Assembly (NCBI RefSeq): GCF_004341035.1
Contig: NZ_SLXK01000018.1
Location: 16,437-80,436, forward strand
Length of the DNA: 64,000 bases
Direction of reading: 5' to 3'
Source of the DNA: Scopulibacillus darangshiensis
GTDB lineage: Bacteria; Bacillota; Bacilli; Bacillales; Sporolactobacillaceae
Shown here one piece after another: positions 18,831 through 27,334 of this stretch. Made by a program: the position numbers and the translations under genes. The notes beneath the pieces were generated by a model. That model was not told where the DNA came from. It made no database searches and saw only the letters and a list, made by a program, of their open reading frames with translations. Numbering within the stretch: position 1 is the first letter of the stretch; the number at the start of each line of letters is the position of its first letter.

Positions 18831-20297
18831 TCATTCCTCCTTTTGAAGATCAGCCAAAAACGCGGTTACTCTATCAACATACGGTTGTTTTTTGTATTGG
18901 CAATATAAACTGGTTGCTAATCTGACGGGATCACCAAAGAAAAATCGTTCATACAGAACTTGTCTGGAGCCGAAAGCGCTCATACTTGCATCCCAAGCGA
19001 GCCGGTATAACCGCACTTTGTCCTCACCTTGTGATTTCGCGGATTGAAGAAAATGATCTATGTCTTCTTTTCGTTCCGATTTAAAATCAGCTTCTGTAGG
19101 GATGGTTACTAGACCGCTGGCGCCAATGAGCTGGATGATTTCCACGTATCTAGGGTAGACCTTTGGATAATATTGTGATGCAGCAAGAAGCGGCTCGATT
19201 GCAGGTGTATAGACACCCCATTCGTTAACATCCGCTTGGGCTTCTGAAGAATAGATAAAGCCTTTTAATGTTTCAAGGGAGATGATGACTTCGGATACTT
19301 TATCATGGATATGCTGATATTCGCCGATATTAATTTCATCTATCATTTTCTGGATGAGCCCTAAGATGAATTCTGTTTTAATAATATTTTTGCAAATAAC
19401 CTGGTGTGTTACATGTGGAAAGAAGCCGCTGTCCTTATAAAGCCTGTTATTGACAAAGATGTCACCGTGCAGAAATACCCTGCCCCACGGTACAGTCACA
19501 TGGTCAAAAACAACAATGGTGTCCATTTCTTCAAATTGTGAACCGAGCGGATGATCAAAGCGGGACTTCCCATAGTCAAAGGATTCTCGGCAATAGAATT
19601 TAAGACCCGGCGTATTGTTTGGAATGGCAAAGGCAAACGCATGGGGCTCGCTTCCGATCAACTGAGGCAGCTGGGCTCCTGATGGGAACACCATGATTTC
19701 ATCAGTCGTCCCGCCTTGTGTCGCCAGCAGGCGGGCGCCATGGATGACAATGCCATCATCATTTTTATCAATTATTTGTGCGTCGATAATTTTTGGGTCA
19801 GATTCCTCATATGAACTTGAGCGGTTCACCTGTGGCTTAATAAAGGTATGTGTTAGAGCTAAATCATTTTCCCTGACAAATTCAAAGTATTTTCTCATAT
19901 TGTCAGCACAAGCTTCGCTTTGGCCCTTCAAAATTGCTGCTGAACTGGCAAATGTCATTAGTGCGGTGTTCATGTAATCCGGTGTCCGTCCTAACATACC
20001 ATGAGAAAGCTTCGCCCACTCCTGAATCGCCTGCCGCCTTTTTTCTAGATCTTCCCTGGATTTGGGCGTTAAATAGGACGTCCCGAATCGTTTACCTGAC
20101 GCACCAGCTGTCCATGTCATGACATCTTTTAGGTCGGACCTGTACTGAAGGTCATATAACTTTGCCTGACTATGGATAACACCTTTAAAAGCGGGATGAG
20201 CTGATAGTTTTCCAGTTACCTTTTGTCCTTCATACCAAATATTGGCCTTTAGTTGGTCCATTCGGTTAATATATTGCTTTCCATCAGCCACTGGCAT
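18831..20297 (-). CDS. HpaB-family flavin-dependent monooxygenase (oxygenase component)
   Basis: Members of this family (4-hydroxyphenylacetate 3-monooxygenase, YoaI-like) hydroxylate phenolic substrates using reduced FAD supplied by a separate reductase. About 488 residues carry HpaB landmarks: WYEGQKV near the N-terminus, TALMTFASSAA, an RSSSYEESDP loop, VFDHVTVPWGRVFLHGD in the middle and RFFFGDP near the end. The ATG at 20297 is preferred because AGAGGTG precedes it; the open frame extends to 20342. No HpaC-type reductase is nearby. It heads an operon with an unknown gene and tgl, so its substrate may be spore related. Confidence 0.82.
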   Translation of the reverse strand: MPVADGKQYINRMDQLKANIWYEGQKVTGKLSAHPAFKGVIHSQAKLYDLQYRSDLKDVMTWTAGASGKRFGTSYLTPKSREDLEKRRQAIQEWAKLSHGMLGRTPDYMNTALMTFASSAAILKGQSEACADNMRKYFEFVRENDLALTHTFIKPQVNRSSSYEESDPKIIDAQIIDKNDDGIVIHGARLLATQGGTTDEIMVFPSGAQLPQLIGSEPHAFAFAIPNNTPGLKFYCRESFDYGKSRFDHPLGSQFEEMDTIVVFDHVTVPWGRVFLHGDIFVNNRLYKDSGFFPHVTHQVICKNIIKTEFILGLIQKMIDEINIGEYQHIHDKVSEVIISLETLKGFIYSSEAQADVNEWGVYTPAIEPLLAASQYYPKVYPRYVEIIQLIGASGLVTIPTEADFKSERKEDIDHFLQSAKSQGEDKVRLYRLAWDASMSAFGSRQVLYERFFFGDPVRLATSLYCQYKKQPYVDRVTAFLADLQKEE

Positions 20298-20422
20298 TGT
20301 TTTCACCTCTGAAATTAAGCTTTCCTTATGTATCATAGTCATTTAGGCTTTTACCTGTGACCGCCATGTTTTTGCTATAATGTTGTTAGGGGATTTCCCT
20401 TACCAAAAAGGAGGAAGGTAAA

Positions 20423-20812
20423 TTGACAGAAACAATCCAGCCGAATGATCTTGTCATTGCCAGGTATAAAACAGGTGAATATATTGCAAAAGTAATTGAA
20501 CCCCGCCAAACAGAACAAGCGGTTGTAGAGATCCTGGCAGTCATCAAACACCCAACACAGGGTGACCTTCATTCGCCAAATAACATTAATGTGCCGTTGT
20601 TCCACCAAAGAAAGGCGCTTGCCTATCACGAAAAGGCCGTGGTGAGAGTGAATACCTTAAAGCAATATGAAGGAAATCAGATCCCAGAATATAAGGCATC
20701 GCTGCGAAAAGCGGTGAACGACAAATTAGAGAAGCTGGGCAAGCGTGGTGATGATTGGGCAAGGCTCGCTATTGAACAGCTAAGGGATTTAGAAAAGGAT
20801 TATTTTGGTTAA
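20423..20812 (+). CDS. kapB: Kinase-associated protein KapB
   Basis: In B. subtilis KapB is a lipoprotein needed for KinB-driven entry into the sporulation phosphorelay. The 129-residue length and the stretches YKTGEYIAKVIE, LAVIKHPTQGDLHSP and RKALAYHEKA match this family. No lipobox or signal peptide is visible in this copy, so lipidation is not supported here. The start is a TTG at 20423 following AAAAAGGAGG. Its terminator is shared with a convergent ABC-transporter gene. Confidence 0.85.
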   Translation: MTETIQPNDLVIARYKTGEYIAKVIEPRQTEQAVVEILAVIKHPTQGDLHSPNNINVPLFHQRKALAYHEKAVVRVNTLKQYEGNQIPEYKASLRKAVNDKLEKLGKRGDDWARLAIEQLRDLEKDYFG

Positions 20813-20837
20813 TATACATAAGAGAAAACAATGCAAA

Positions 20838-20871
20838 AAAACCTCCCGGGCAATGTCATCCGGGAGGTTTT
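20838..20871. terminator. Bidirectional terminator between kapB and the ABC permease
   Basis: A perfect 12-bp stem AAAACCTCCCGG/CCGGGAGGTTTT with a 10-base loop ends next to the stop codon of the convergent gene. Confidence 0.88.
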
Positions 20872-20873
20872 CT

Positions 20874-21545
20874 TTATTCATAACTGGCAGACAAACGCTT
20901 CTCCAACTTCTCGCCAAATGTCGATATGAGGATACATATGACCCAGTAGATGAGGGCGATCAAAATATACATTGTCATGGAATCAAATGATCTGCCGGCA
21001 ACAATTTGTGCTTTATACAAAAGTTCAGGTACTGTTATGGACGATGCCAGTGATGTCGTTTTTACAAGATCAAGAAACACGTTCAAAAGGGGAGGCACAG
21101 CGATTCTTGAAGCTTGTGGCACGATGATTCTCATTAAAGCTTGCCGTTTATTAAATCCTAATGCATATGCGGCATCCCACTGGCCTTTGCCGACAGACAT
21201 CAGTGAGGCGCGGATGATTTCCGCAATGTACGCCGCACTGTTAATGCTGAAGGCAATCATGGCTGCAGTTACAGCAGTGAATTGAATGCCGACAACCGGC
21301 AAGGCAAAATAGATAATCATCAATAACGCAAGCATTGGAATCCCGCGCATGAATGATATATACACCCTTGCTGGAAGCCGCAATATAAAGCGCTCGGAAC
21401 TCCTGAATAAAGAGATGATAAAGCCAAGAGAAAGACCGAAGAACATGCTGAGAAATGCGATCAGTACTGTATAGCCAAGGCCTTGAATGACATACGGTAA
21501 GCTTTTAACAGCAAGTTCGACATCAAAAATGTGGTGTAAAGACAT
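20874..21545 (-). CDS. Polar amino-acid ABC transporter permease (TcyB-like)
   Basis: This 223-residue inner-membrane permease has about five membrane segments. The family motif RGIPMLALL lies near residue 70, and the cytoplasmic ATPase-docking loop WDAAYALGFNKRQALMRI near 125. Resemblance is to the cystine/polar amino-acid class (HisM/TcyB). The gene follows the substrate-binding protein by 6 bases in one operon. The usual ATPase gene is absent: the position after this gene is taken by the terminator and convergent kapB. Confidence 0.87.
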   Translation of the reverse strand: MSLHHIFDVELAVKSLPYVIQGLGYTVLIAFLSMFFGLSLGFIISLFRSSERFILRLPARVYISFMRGIPMLALLMIIYFALPVVGIQFTAVTAAMIAFSINSAAYIAEIIRASLMSVGKGQWDAAYALGFNKRQALMRIIVPQASRIAVPPLLNVFLDLVKTTSLASSITVPELLYKAQIVAGRSFDSMTMYILIALIYWVICILISTFGEKLEKRLSASYE

Positions 21546-21551
21546 GGTTTA

Positions 21552-22436
21552 TTACTTGTCCTTTTTATCAAGCTTGACGGGTTTGATATCAACATCAGGT
21601 TTTTTTGAGACATCCATTCCCGCAAAAAATGTCTTGGATATTTTACTAAGCGTGCCGTCCGCTTTCATATCCTTTAAGGCTTTATTGAGTTGGCTGACGA
21701 GCTCATCATTGCCCTTCTTGACAGCCAGCCCGCCTTGGCTAGGCTTATAATAAAGGTTAGGCGCAATCATGAGATCAAATTGCGGCATATATTTTAAGGC
21801 GATTTTTTGCAAGTAATAATCATTTAAAATAACGTCGGTTCTGCCGATGGATAGATCTCTAAAATAGACATCATTTGTTACATTGCCATAAATCTTTGTC
21901 TTGGCACCGAAGTCTTTGGCGATATTGGTATAAATCGTGTTAGCGGCCCCTGCAGCAACTTTTCCTTTAAGATCATCAAAGCTGTGAATGCCTGAATGGT
22001 CTTTCTTCCTGACAACCATTGAGCCGAAAGAATATTTGTAAGGATCGGAGAAAGCAAGCTTCTTTTTGCGTTCCTTAGTTATGCCGATATCATTTGCTGC
22101 CACATCGATCCTGCTGGAATTTAGACTGGAGAATAACCCGTCGAAACCAATTTCCTTAAATTTAATATCCAGTCCTAACCTTTTGGCTATTTCTTTCATG
22201 ACCTCAACATCATACCCGGTCAGTTTATTTGTCTTTTCATCGTGGTATGACGTCGGATAAAGGGTTCCCGCTGTACCAACCACAAGAACATCCTTTTTCT
22301 TTATTTTATCCCAGGCGGTTTCCGAGCTTTCGGAATTCTTTTCTCCGGAACAGCCGGAGAGAACCGCGAATATCACAGATAGGATTGCTATAAGCGCAAT
22401 GCCTTTTCCTGTTTTTTGTCTAAGCATATCCTTCAC
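21552..22436 (-). CDS. Amino-acid ABC transporter substrate-binding lipoprotein (TcyA-like)
   Basis: This extracellular solute-binding protein of 294 residues carries a basic signal segment and lipobox LSGC (lipid Cys near residue 29). The mature protein is a type 3 periplasmic-binding-protein fold with TSYHDEKTNKLTGYDVEVMK and RIDVAANDIGITKERKKK, typical of polar amino-acid/cystine binders. It presumably hands its ligand to the adjacent permease. The C-terminus is Lys/Asp rich. Cystine as ligand is a family-level guess. Confidence 0.87.
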   Translation of the reverse strand: MKDMLRQKTGKGIALIAILSVIFAVLSGCSGEKNSESSETAWDKIKKKDVLVVGTAGTLYPTSYHDEKTNKLTGYDVEVMKEIAKRLGLDIKFKEIGFDGLFSSLNSSRIDVAANDIGITKERKKKLAFSDPYKYSFGSMVVRKKDHSGIHSFDDLKGKVAAGAANTIYTNIAKDFGAKTKIYGNVTNDVYFRDLSIGRTDVILNDYYLQKIALKYMPQFDLMIAPNLYYKPSQGGLAVKKGNDELVSQLNKALKDMKADGTLSKISKTFFAGMDVSKKPDVDIKPVKLDKKDK

Positions 22437-22576
22437 CCCATTAAAATAAAATATTAAACCTTATATATCTTATAACAGGCTCAAATAAAAGTCCAAGCTT
22501 TGAGGCTTATCTGGTCGGCAGGTTCCCTAATATGATAAAATGATGGTTAATCAAACCCCGGCAGAGGTGAACAGTA

Positions 22577-23371
22577 ATGAAACAATATTTGACGTTATGC
22601 AATAGAATCTTAGAAGAAGGAACGGAAAAGTCAGATCGGACAGGAACCGGAACAATCAGTGTGTTCGGCCATCAAATGCGCTTTTCTCTTCAGGAAGGTT
22701 TTCCTTTATTAACAACCAAAAAGCTTCATATTAGATCGATTATTTATGAATTGCTTTGGTTTTTAAATGGGGATACAAATGTTAAATATCTCCAGGAAAA
22801 TGGCGTGAGGATCTGGAATGAATGGGCAGATGAAAAAGGTGATCTCGGCCCTGTCTACGGTCATCAGTGGCGTTCGTGGCCTGGTAAAAAAGGCGAAACT
22901 GTTGATCAGATCAGCAATTTAATTGATTTGATACAAAACAACCCCGATTCCCGCCGTATGATTGTTACAGCATGGAATCCCGCTGATGTTGATAAGATGG
23001 CATTGCCGCCATGTCATTGTCTGTTTCAGTTCTATGTCAGTGATGGCAAGCTGTCATGCCAGCTTTATCAAAGAAGTGCCGATGTGTTCTTAGGTGTGCC
23101 TTTCAATATTGCGTCTTATGCCTTATTAACCCATATGATTGCCCATGTGACGGGACTCGGTGTGGGGGACTTTGTCCATACATTGGGTGATGCCCACATT
23201 TATTCGAATCATTTTGAACAAGTGAAAGAGCAGCTTGGAAGACAGCCGCGGAAACTGCCTGTCTTGACTATCAATCGTGCTGTTCCTTCCATTTTTGATT
23301 ATAAGTACGAAGACTTTACAATTGAAGGCTACGATCCGCATCCTCACATCAAAGGGGCTGTTTCGGTATGA
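22577..23371 (+). CDS. thyA: Thymidylate synthase
   Basis: This enzyme methylates dUMP to dTMP using methylenetetrahydrofolate. A 264-residue length is the short bacterial form. The catalytic Cys146 lies in [12 protein letters not shown], and [20 protein letters not shown] provides the dUMP and folate contacts. The start ATG at 22577 follows AGAGGTG. It overlaps dfrA by 4 bases (ATGA), coupling dTMP synthesis to recycling of dihydrofolate. Confidence 0.97.
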   Translation: MKQYLTLCNRILEEGTEKSDRTGTGTISVFGHQMRFSLQEGFPLLTTKKLHIRSIIYELLWFLNGDTNVKYLQENGVRIWNEWADEKGDLGPVYGHQWRSWPGKKGETVDQISNLIDLIQNNPDSRRMIVTAWNPADVDKMALPPCHCLFQFYVSDGKLSCQLYQRSADVFLGVPFNIASYALLTHMIAHVTGLGVGDFVHTLGDAHIYSNHFEQVKEQLGRQPRKLPVLTINRAVPSIFDYKYEDFTIEGYDPHPHIKGAVSV

Positions 23372-23853
23372 TTTCCTATTTACTTGCAATGGATGAAAAT
23401 CGCATTATTGGCAAAAACAATGATCTGCCCTGGCGGTTGCCTAACGATCTTAAATTTTTTAAGAGGCTGACGATGGGGCACACCATTGTCATGGGCAGGA
23501 AAACGTTAGAATCCTTCAAAAAGCCGCTCCCGGGAAGAAGAAATGTTGTTTTGACTAAAAATAAAGACTACTATCCTGCGGGCTGTGACATTTTTCATTC
23601 CGTGGATGCGATTCTTGATATGGACAGCCCGAATAGAGAAATATTTGTCATCGGCGGATCACAAATTTTTAACGCTTTTTTTCCGTATGTGGATCGTTTA
23701 TACATAACCTTGATAGAGCATTCTTTTGCAGGTGATACATATTTTGAAGGCTTTGATGAGTCAGAGTGGGAACTCGTGTCAGACCGAAAAGGCATTGTTG
23801 ATGAAAAGAATCGGTACCCGCATCGGTTTTTAATCTACGATCGACGAAAATGA
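23368..23853 (+). CDS. dfrA: Dihydrofolate reductase
   Basis: This enzyme reduces dihydrofolate made by ThyA to tetrahydrofolate. The length of 161 residues is standard. The substrate-binding acid Asp27 lies in [13 protein letters not shown], followed by the NADPH-binding [13 protein letters not shown] and [10 protein letters not shown]. The ATG overlaps the thyA stop codon. Repeat copy 3 follows 26 bases after the stop codon, without an obvious separate terminator before it, so the repeat may terminate this operon. Confidence 0.97.
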   Translation: MISYLLAMDENRIIGKNNDLPWRLPNDLKFFKRLTMGHTIVMGRKTLESFKKPLPGRRNVVLTKNKDYYPAGCDIFHSVDAILDMDSPNREIFVIGGSQIFNAFFPYVDRLYITLIEHSFAGDTYFEGFDESEWELVSDRKGIVDEKNRYPHRFLIYDRRK

Positions 23854-23879
23854 TCATTATCAGAACCCCGTTTTCTTTA

Positions 23880-23969
23880 GTTAATCAGAAAGTACAACTT
23901 TCTGACGCACATAAGTGCAACAACGCCTCTGTCTTCACCAAAGGCTCGCCAATCGGCGAGTTTTCTTTA
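23880..23969 (+). repeat. Intergenic repeat family, copy 3 (short form)
   Basis: This 90-bp copy nearly matches copy 1, with hairpin CAGAAAGT/ACTTTCTG, GACGCACATAAGTGCA and closing hairpin CTCGCC-AATC-GGCGAG plus TTTTCTTTA. TTTTCTTTA also occurs directly before it (23871-23879), so the copy is flanked by this short direct repeat. Confidence 0.9.
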
Positions 23970-24043
23970 TGATCACTTTCACGCCCGGGTGACATTTGCA
24001 TATTGTATTAAAAAGCGCAGGAGACGCTGACGGAGTTGATTTA

Positions 24044-24253
24044 ATGATCGAACACAGTATTGTCGTCATGTTGATCTACTTCACCGTCGGTTTGACCATG
24101 GGATTGGCGCTTGTAGTCATGCCATTTCCAAAACAATCAATAAAAAAGCGCCTTTTTCCACTGATTTTATTAGTATGCTTGTGGTTTCCAATATCCTTTA
24201 TGTCAATGGTGGTCGTACCTTTTCTCAGCTTTTATCAAGAGAGGTCTCTCTAA
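24044..24253 (+). CDS. Small two-helix membrane protein
   Basis: About 69 residues contain two hydrophobic segments (roughly 5-26 and 36-60) joined by the basic loop KQSIKKR. The ATG at 24044 is preferred because GGAG lies 8 bases upstream; the open frame reaches back to 23996. The family is not recognised. It follows thyA-dfrA and repeat copy 3. Its stop codon falls in the loop of a terminator hairpin. Confidence 0.6.
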   Translation: MIEHSIVVMLIYFTVGLTMGLALVVMPFPKQSIKKRLFPLILLVCLWFPISFMSMVVVPFLSFYQERSL

Positions 24254-24263
24254 AGGGGCCTCT
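24240..24263 (+). terminator. Probable terminator of the small membrane-protein gene
   Basis: A 7-bp stem AGAGGTC/GGCCTCT (one G-T pair) has a T5 run after it and encloses the stop codon. Confidence 0.55.
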
Positions 24264-24331
24264 TTTTGAATGGCCGCGCCTTGACAAGGTTACGCTAAGA
24301 TAATAGCCATTATATAGGAAGGGTGATTTTT

Positions 24332-24748
24332 ATGGCTGAAGACAAACATGACTACAAATCAGACGATCTCATTGTTTCCTTTTATCCAAACCGCTGCAAT
24401 CACATTGGAGCTTGCGTGGATACCTTGAAAGAAGTCTTTAATCCAGAGAAGAAGCCTTGGGTAAATCTGGATCAAGCAAGTGTGGAGGAGATCTGCCGTA
24501 CCATTTCTCTATGTCCAACCGGAGCGCTGCAGTATGAAAGGCTTGATGGCGGTAAAAAGGAACAGCCTCCGGAAATTACCACGATTAAGCCTTTAGAAAA
24601 TGGTCCGTTTTTTGTTCATGGCAATATCGAAGTTATGAATGAAGAAGGTGAGATTGTCGGAAAAAATACAAGGGTTGCATTATGCAGGTGCAAACGCTCA
24701 GGCAATCAGCCTTTCTGTGATGGGACACATAAAAATCTCAGGCATTAA
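24332..24748 (+). CDS. 4Fe-4S mono-cluster domain fused to CDGSH iron-sulfur domain
   Basis: This 138-residue protein joins two iron-sulfur modules. Residues 12-70 form a YjdI-like divergent 4Fe-4S mono-cluster domain, with Cys22, Cys28 and CRTISLCP. Residues 95-135 form a CDGSH (mitoNEET-like) 2Fe-2S domain, with the C-x-C-x2-S-x3-P-x-C-D-G-x-H signature in CRCKRSGNQPFCDGTH. It is probably a small redox or electron-transfer protein; its partner is unknown. The ATG at 24332 follows GGAAGGGTGAT; the longer frame begins nine bases earlier. Confidence 0.87.
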   Translation: MAEDKHDYKSDDLIVSFYPNRCNHIGACVDTLKEVFNPEKKPWVNLDQASVEEICRTISLCPTGALQYERLDGGKKEQPPEITTIKPLENGPFFVHGNIEVMNEEGEIVGKNTRVALCRCKRSGNQPFCDGTHKNLRH

Positions 24749-24859
24749 ACCGCAATATGATACTGTCTTAGCCTTCAAAGAATTTGAATGACTTATAAAC
24801 CCTCAAAGCCCTGCATGCATACAGTAATCTAAGGACACATCTACTGGGAGCTGTGAGGG

Positions 24860-25888
24860 ATGTTTTATCATCATAAGCTGTATGTTGAAAGCATTGTTGA
24901 TCCTGAAGAAATGCTTATTCCTGAAAGTCTTTTAAATGAAATAGAGCATTTATGGGTTGTGAAAGAAGATGCTTTTTATTTGGTTAAACATCTGGAACAA
25001 ATGGGCGATTTTAACTCACCATTAGACAACATTTATTTAATTTTAAATCCAATCAAGCCAACCGCTGTTGACGGCATCTTCCATTTAAACAGGAAAACAG
25101 CTGTTTTGTCAGATAAACTGTACAAGAAAATAAAAAAACGTGATTTCAAAAGCCTTGTTTCTCTTGGATTATCCGAATTTGGCAATGAAGAATTCAGGCA
25201 GCTGCATGAGTATAAAGAAGGTGAAAAGGCAAAACGGATACTACAGGCAAAACGGTCATTTTTGGAGGCGCAAAAATGTCTTAATACCGTTTTTGAAAAA
25301 TATGAATCAGCATCGGATAAAGAGCAAATGGCTAAGCTTCTTACGATGATTTGTGACAGCACCTTTCCGAAATCAGATAACAAGGCAACGAAAGAAAAAG
25401 GTGAAAACTGTTTTTACAGCAGCCTTCATTCTACACATTCAATGAATCCAGACATAATAAAAAACATTAAAAGGAAAATTATACTTAAGGGGAACCATCG
25501 CAGGGGGATTTCCTGGTGTCTGAAAGCGCTTGAATTGACTGCCTGTGAAAGAGGCATGACTCACACAGCTTACCGATGTCCATTTTATACAAATGACATT
25601 GATTTGATTTACTTCCCAGATCACCAATTTGCAGTCATTGACGGGATGGGCCCACATAACTTTGAGCCTGTTCACCCGGAAGACCGGGTTTATAATATTG
25701 ACAGCCATTCTATAAATAATAAAACGGTTTTGCTTCACAGCGAGGTAATAAAAAAAGCCACTGCAGAATATAGAGAGCTTGTGCGTGCCGGAATGTTAGA
25801 TATCAAGCTTGCACAAAGCTATTACAATCAATATGAAGGCTTATCTGTACCCTTTGACCATACGATTAAAGATTTGTTTGGAAAATAG
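24860..25888 (+). CDS. PRK06851-like protein with a degenerate P-loop
   Basis: The 342-residue product is uncharacterised. Its second half resembles one domain of the PRK06851 family of duplicated P-loop proteins: a strand followed by a nucleotide-loop position, ERGMTHTAYRCPFYTNDIDL, then FAVIDGMGPHNFEP. At the loop position it reads GNHRRGIS, lacking the GxGKS lysine, so ATP binding is doubtful. The N-terminal half is also without a Walker motif. The start ATG at 24860 has GGGAG nine bases upstream. The family assignment is by motif memory and should be tested by profile search. Confidence 0.6.
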   Translation: MFYHHKLYVESIVDPEEMLIPESLLNEIEHLWVVKEDAFYLVKHLEQMGDFNSPLDNIYLILNPIKPTAVDGIFHLNRKTAVLSDKLYKKIKKRDFKSLVSLGLSEFGNEEFRQLHEYKEGEKAKRILQAKRSFLEAQKCLNTVFEKYESASDKEQMAKLLTMICDSTFPKSDNKATKEKGENCFYSSLHSTHSMNPDIIKNIKRKIILKGNHRRGISWCLKALELTACERGMTHTAYRCPFYTNDIDLIYFPDHQFAVIDGMGPHNFEPVHPEDRVYNIDSHSINNKTVLLHSEVIKKATAEYRELVRAGMLDIKLAQSYYNQYEGLSVPFDHTIKDLFGK

Positions 25889-25889
25889 T

Positions 25890-25917
25890 AAAAACCTTGG
25901 CTTTTGCCAAGGTTTTT
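25890..25917 (+). terminator. Intrinsic terminator of the degenerate P-loop gene
   Basis: A perfect 12-bp stem AAAAACCTTGGC/GCCAAGGTTTTT with a TTTT loop is followed by T. Repeat copy 4 starts 3 bases later. Confidence 0.88.
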
Positions 25918-25919
25918 TA

Positions 25920-26110
25920 GTTAACCAGCGTATAAGTGCTCCTCCACTTCGTTTTGTCGCAAGGCAGCAAAGAAGTGTAGCAAGCAGTAGCCTTTCTGAC
26001 GCACATAAGTGCACTGGCTAAAGACGTAACATCCTGTTACAACGACAGTACTAGCACGTCCTGTGCGTCGCAACTACGCCTCTGTCTCGCCAATCGGCGA
26101 GTTTTCTTTA
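25920..26110 (+). repeat. Intergenic repeat family, copy 4 (long form, diverged)
   Basis: This long copy (191 bp) carries the GTGCTCCTCCACTTCG and GTAACATCCTGTTAC modules. The 5' hairpin arm is eroded (GTTAACCAGCGTATAAG instead of GTTAATCAGAAAGTAT), and the closing hairpin has the same 11-base deletion as copy 2. It lies between the terminator of the preceding gene and the M42 peptidase gene, whose stop codon is 12 bases away. Confidence 0.88.
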
Positions 26111-26121
26111 GCTGAATGACT

Positions 26122-27180
26122 TTAAATGTCAAGCGGTTTCAGGCTTTCCTCACCGGTTAAATGTAAGATCATGTCCGTTAGGAGATCAATTTCCTCATCA
26201 ATGTCTTTGAGACTAACGGTTTCAACCGGGGAATGCATATACCTAAGCGGGAGTGAGACAAGGCTGACGGGAACGCCGGCTCCAGTCAGTCTCATGCGGT
26301 CGGCGTCCGTCCCGGTCATTCGCGGTGTCAGCTCATATTGAACAGCCATGTTTAAGCGCCTCGCAGCACCCTCGAGCAGGTGATTCATTTTATAATTAAT
26401 CGGGGCTCCCTTTGCGAGAACCGGGCCGCCGTCTAATTTGATATCACCATATTTGTTAGTATTAACCCCCGGGTAATCTGTGGCGAACGTTACATCACAG
26501 GCAATAGCCATTGACGGATTAATGCCTGCAGCAGCAAAATACGCGCCGCCCATATTCGTTTCTTCATTTACGGTACTTGCTGCATAAACGCCTACTTTAG
26601 GATTGTCTTCAGCACAGCGGCGAAGCACTTCCGCTACGATGAATGCACCTGTCCGGTTATCTAAACCGCGTCCGCTTAATCTATTGTTAAAAAGAATTTC
26701 AGGTGTCCTTTTATAAACAGCAAGGTCCCCGATTTGCACAAATTCGGCGATTTCTTCTTTACTTTTTGCCCCGCAATCAATGTAGAGATCTTCAAACGAT
26801 AAGTCATCTTTTACACCGCCGTGATGCTCCGCGTTTGCTCCGACGACGCCTGTGAAGGTTTTCTTATAACCTAAGACATCAACCTTCATACCTACGGCGG
26901 GCTTGGGGCTGATGCCGCCCATTTTATCAAAGTGAAGGAAGCCGTCCTCATCAATCCGATTGATAACTAATCCAATTTCATCACAGTGTCCGGCAAGCAA
27001 GACTTTAAATGGCGCGTCTGGGTTAACGGCGCCAATGACATTTCCCGCATTGTCAGTATGTACTTTATGGCTGAACCCTTTGACATAGTCTAGCCATTTG
27101 CGCTGGATGCCCGCTTCCTGGCTGGAAGGTGAAGCAGTGTTTAACAAAGCCATTAAAAATTGTTTCGCTTGGTCGTTCAT
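26122..27180 (-). CDS. M42 family metallo-aminopeptidase
   Basis: This is a 352-residue cytoplasmic, dodecamer-type aminopeptidase with two metal ions. The expected ligands are visible: His in LLAGHCDEIG, Asp in GRGLDNRTG, the Glu pair in VNEETNMGGA, Asp in ACDVTFATDYPG and His in RYMHSPVE. The family includes B. subtilis YsdC/YtoP and glutamyl aminopeptidase PepA. The start ATG at 27180 follows GAGGAGG. Specificity is not readable. Confidence 0.92.
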   Translation of the reverse strand: MNDQAKQFLMALLNTASPSSQEAGIQRKWLDYVKGFSHKVHTDNAGNVIGAVNPDAPFKVLLAGHCDEIGLVINRIDEDGFLHFDKMGGISPKPAVGMKVDVLGYKKTFTGVVGANAEHHGGVKDDLSFEDLYIDCGAKSKEEIAEFVQIGDLAVYKRTPEILFNNRLSGRGLDNRTGAFIVAEVLRRCAEDNPKVGVYAASTVNEETNMGGAYFAAAGINPSMAIACDVTFATDYPGVNTNKYGDIKLDGGPVLAKGAPINYKMNHLLEGAARRLNMAVQYELTPRMTGTDADRMRLTGAGVPVSLVSLPLRYMHSPVETVSLKDIDEEIDLLTDMILHLTGEESLKPLDI

Positions 27181-27334
27181 TCCTATTACCTCCTCAAATT
27201 TAAACCATCTTTCTTATAAATATGGTACCATAAATATGAAGACAAATTGTTCCGACTTAAAGACCTTTGTAAGCAAATGCCAGCTGTCATGTTTGACCCT
27301 ATTTAGTGTCTTGCTATTGGAGGATTTTTACAAG

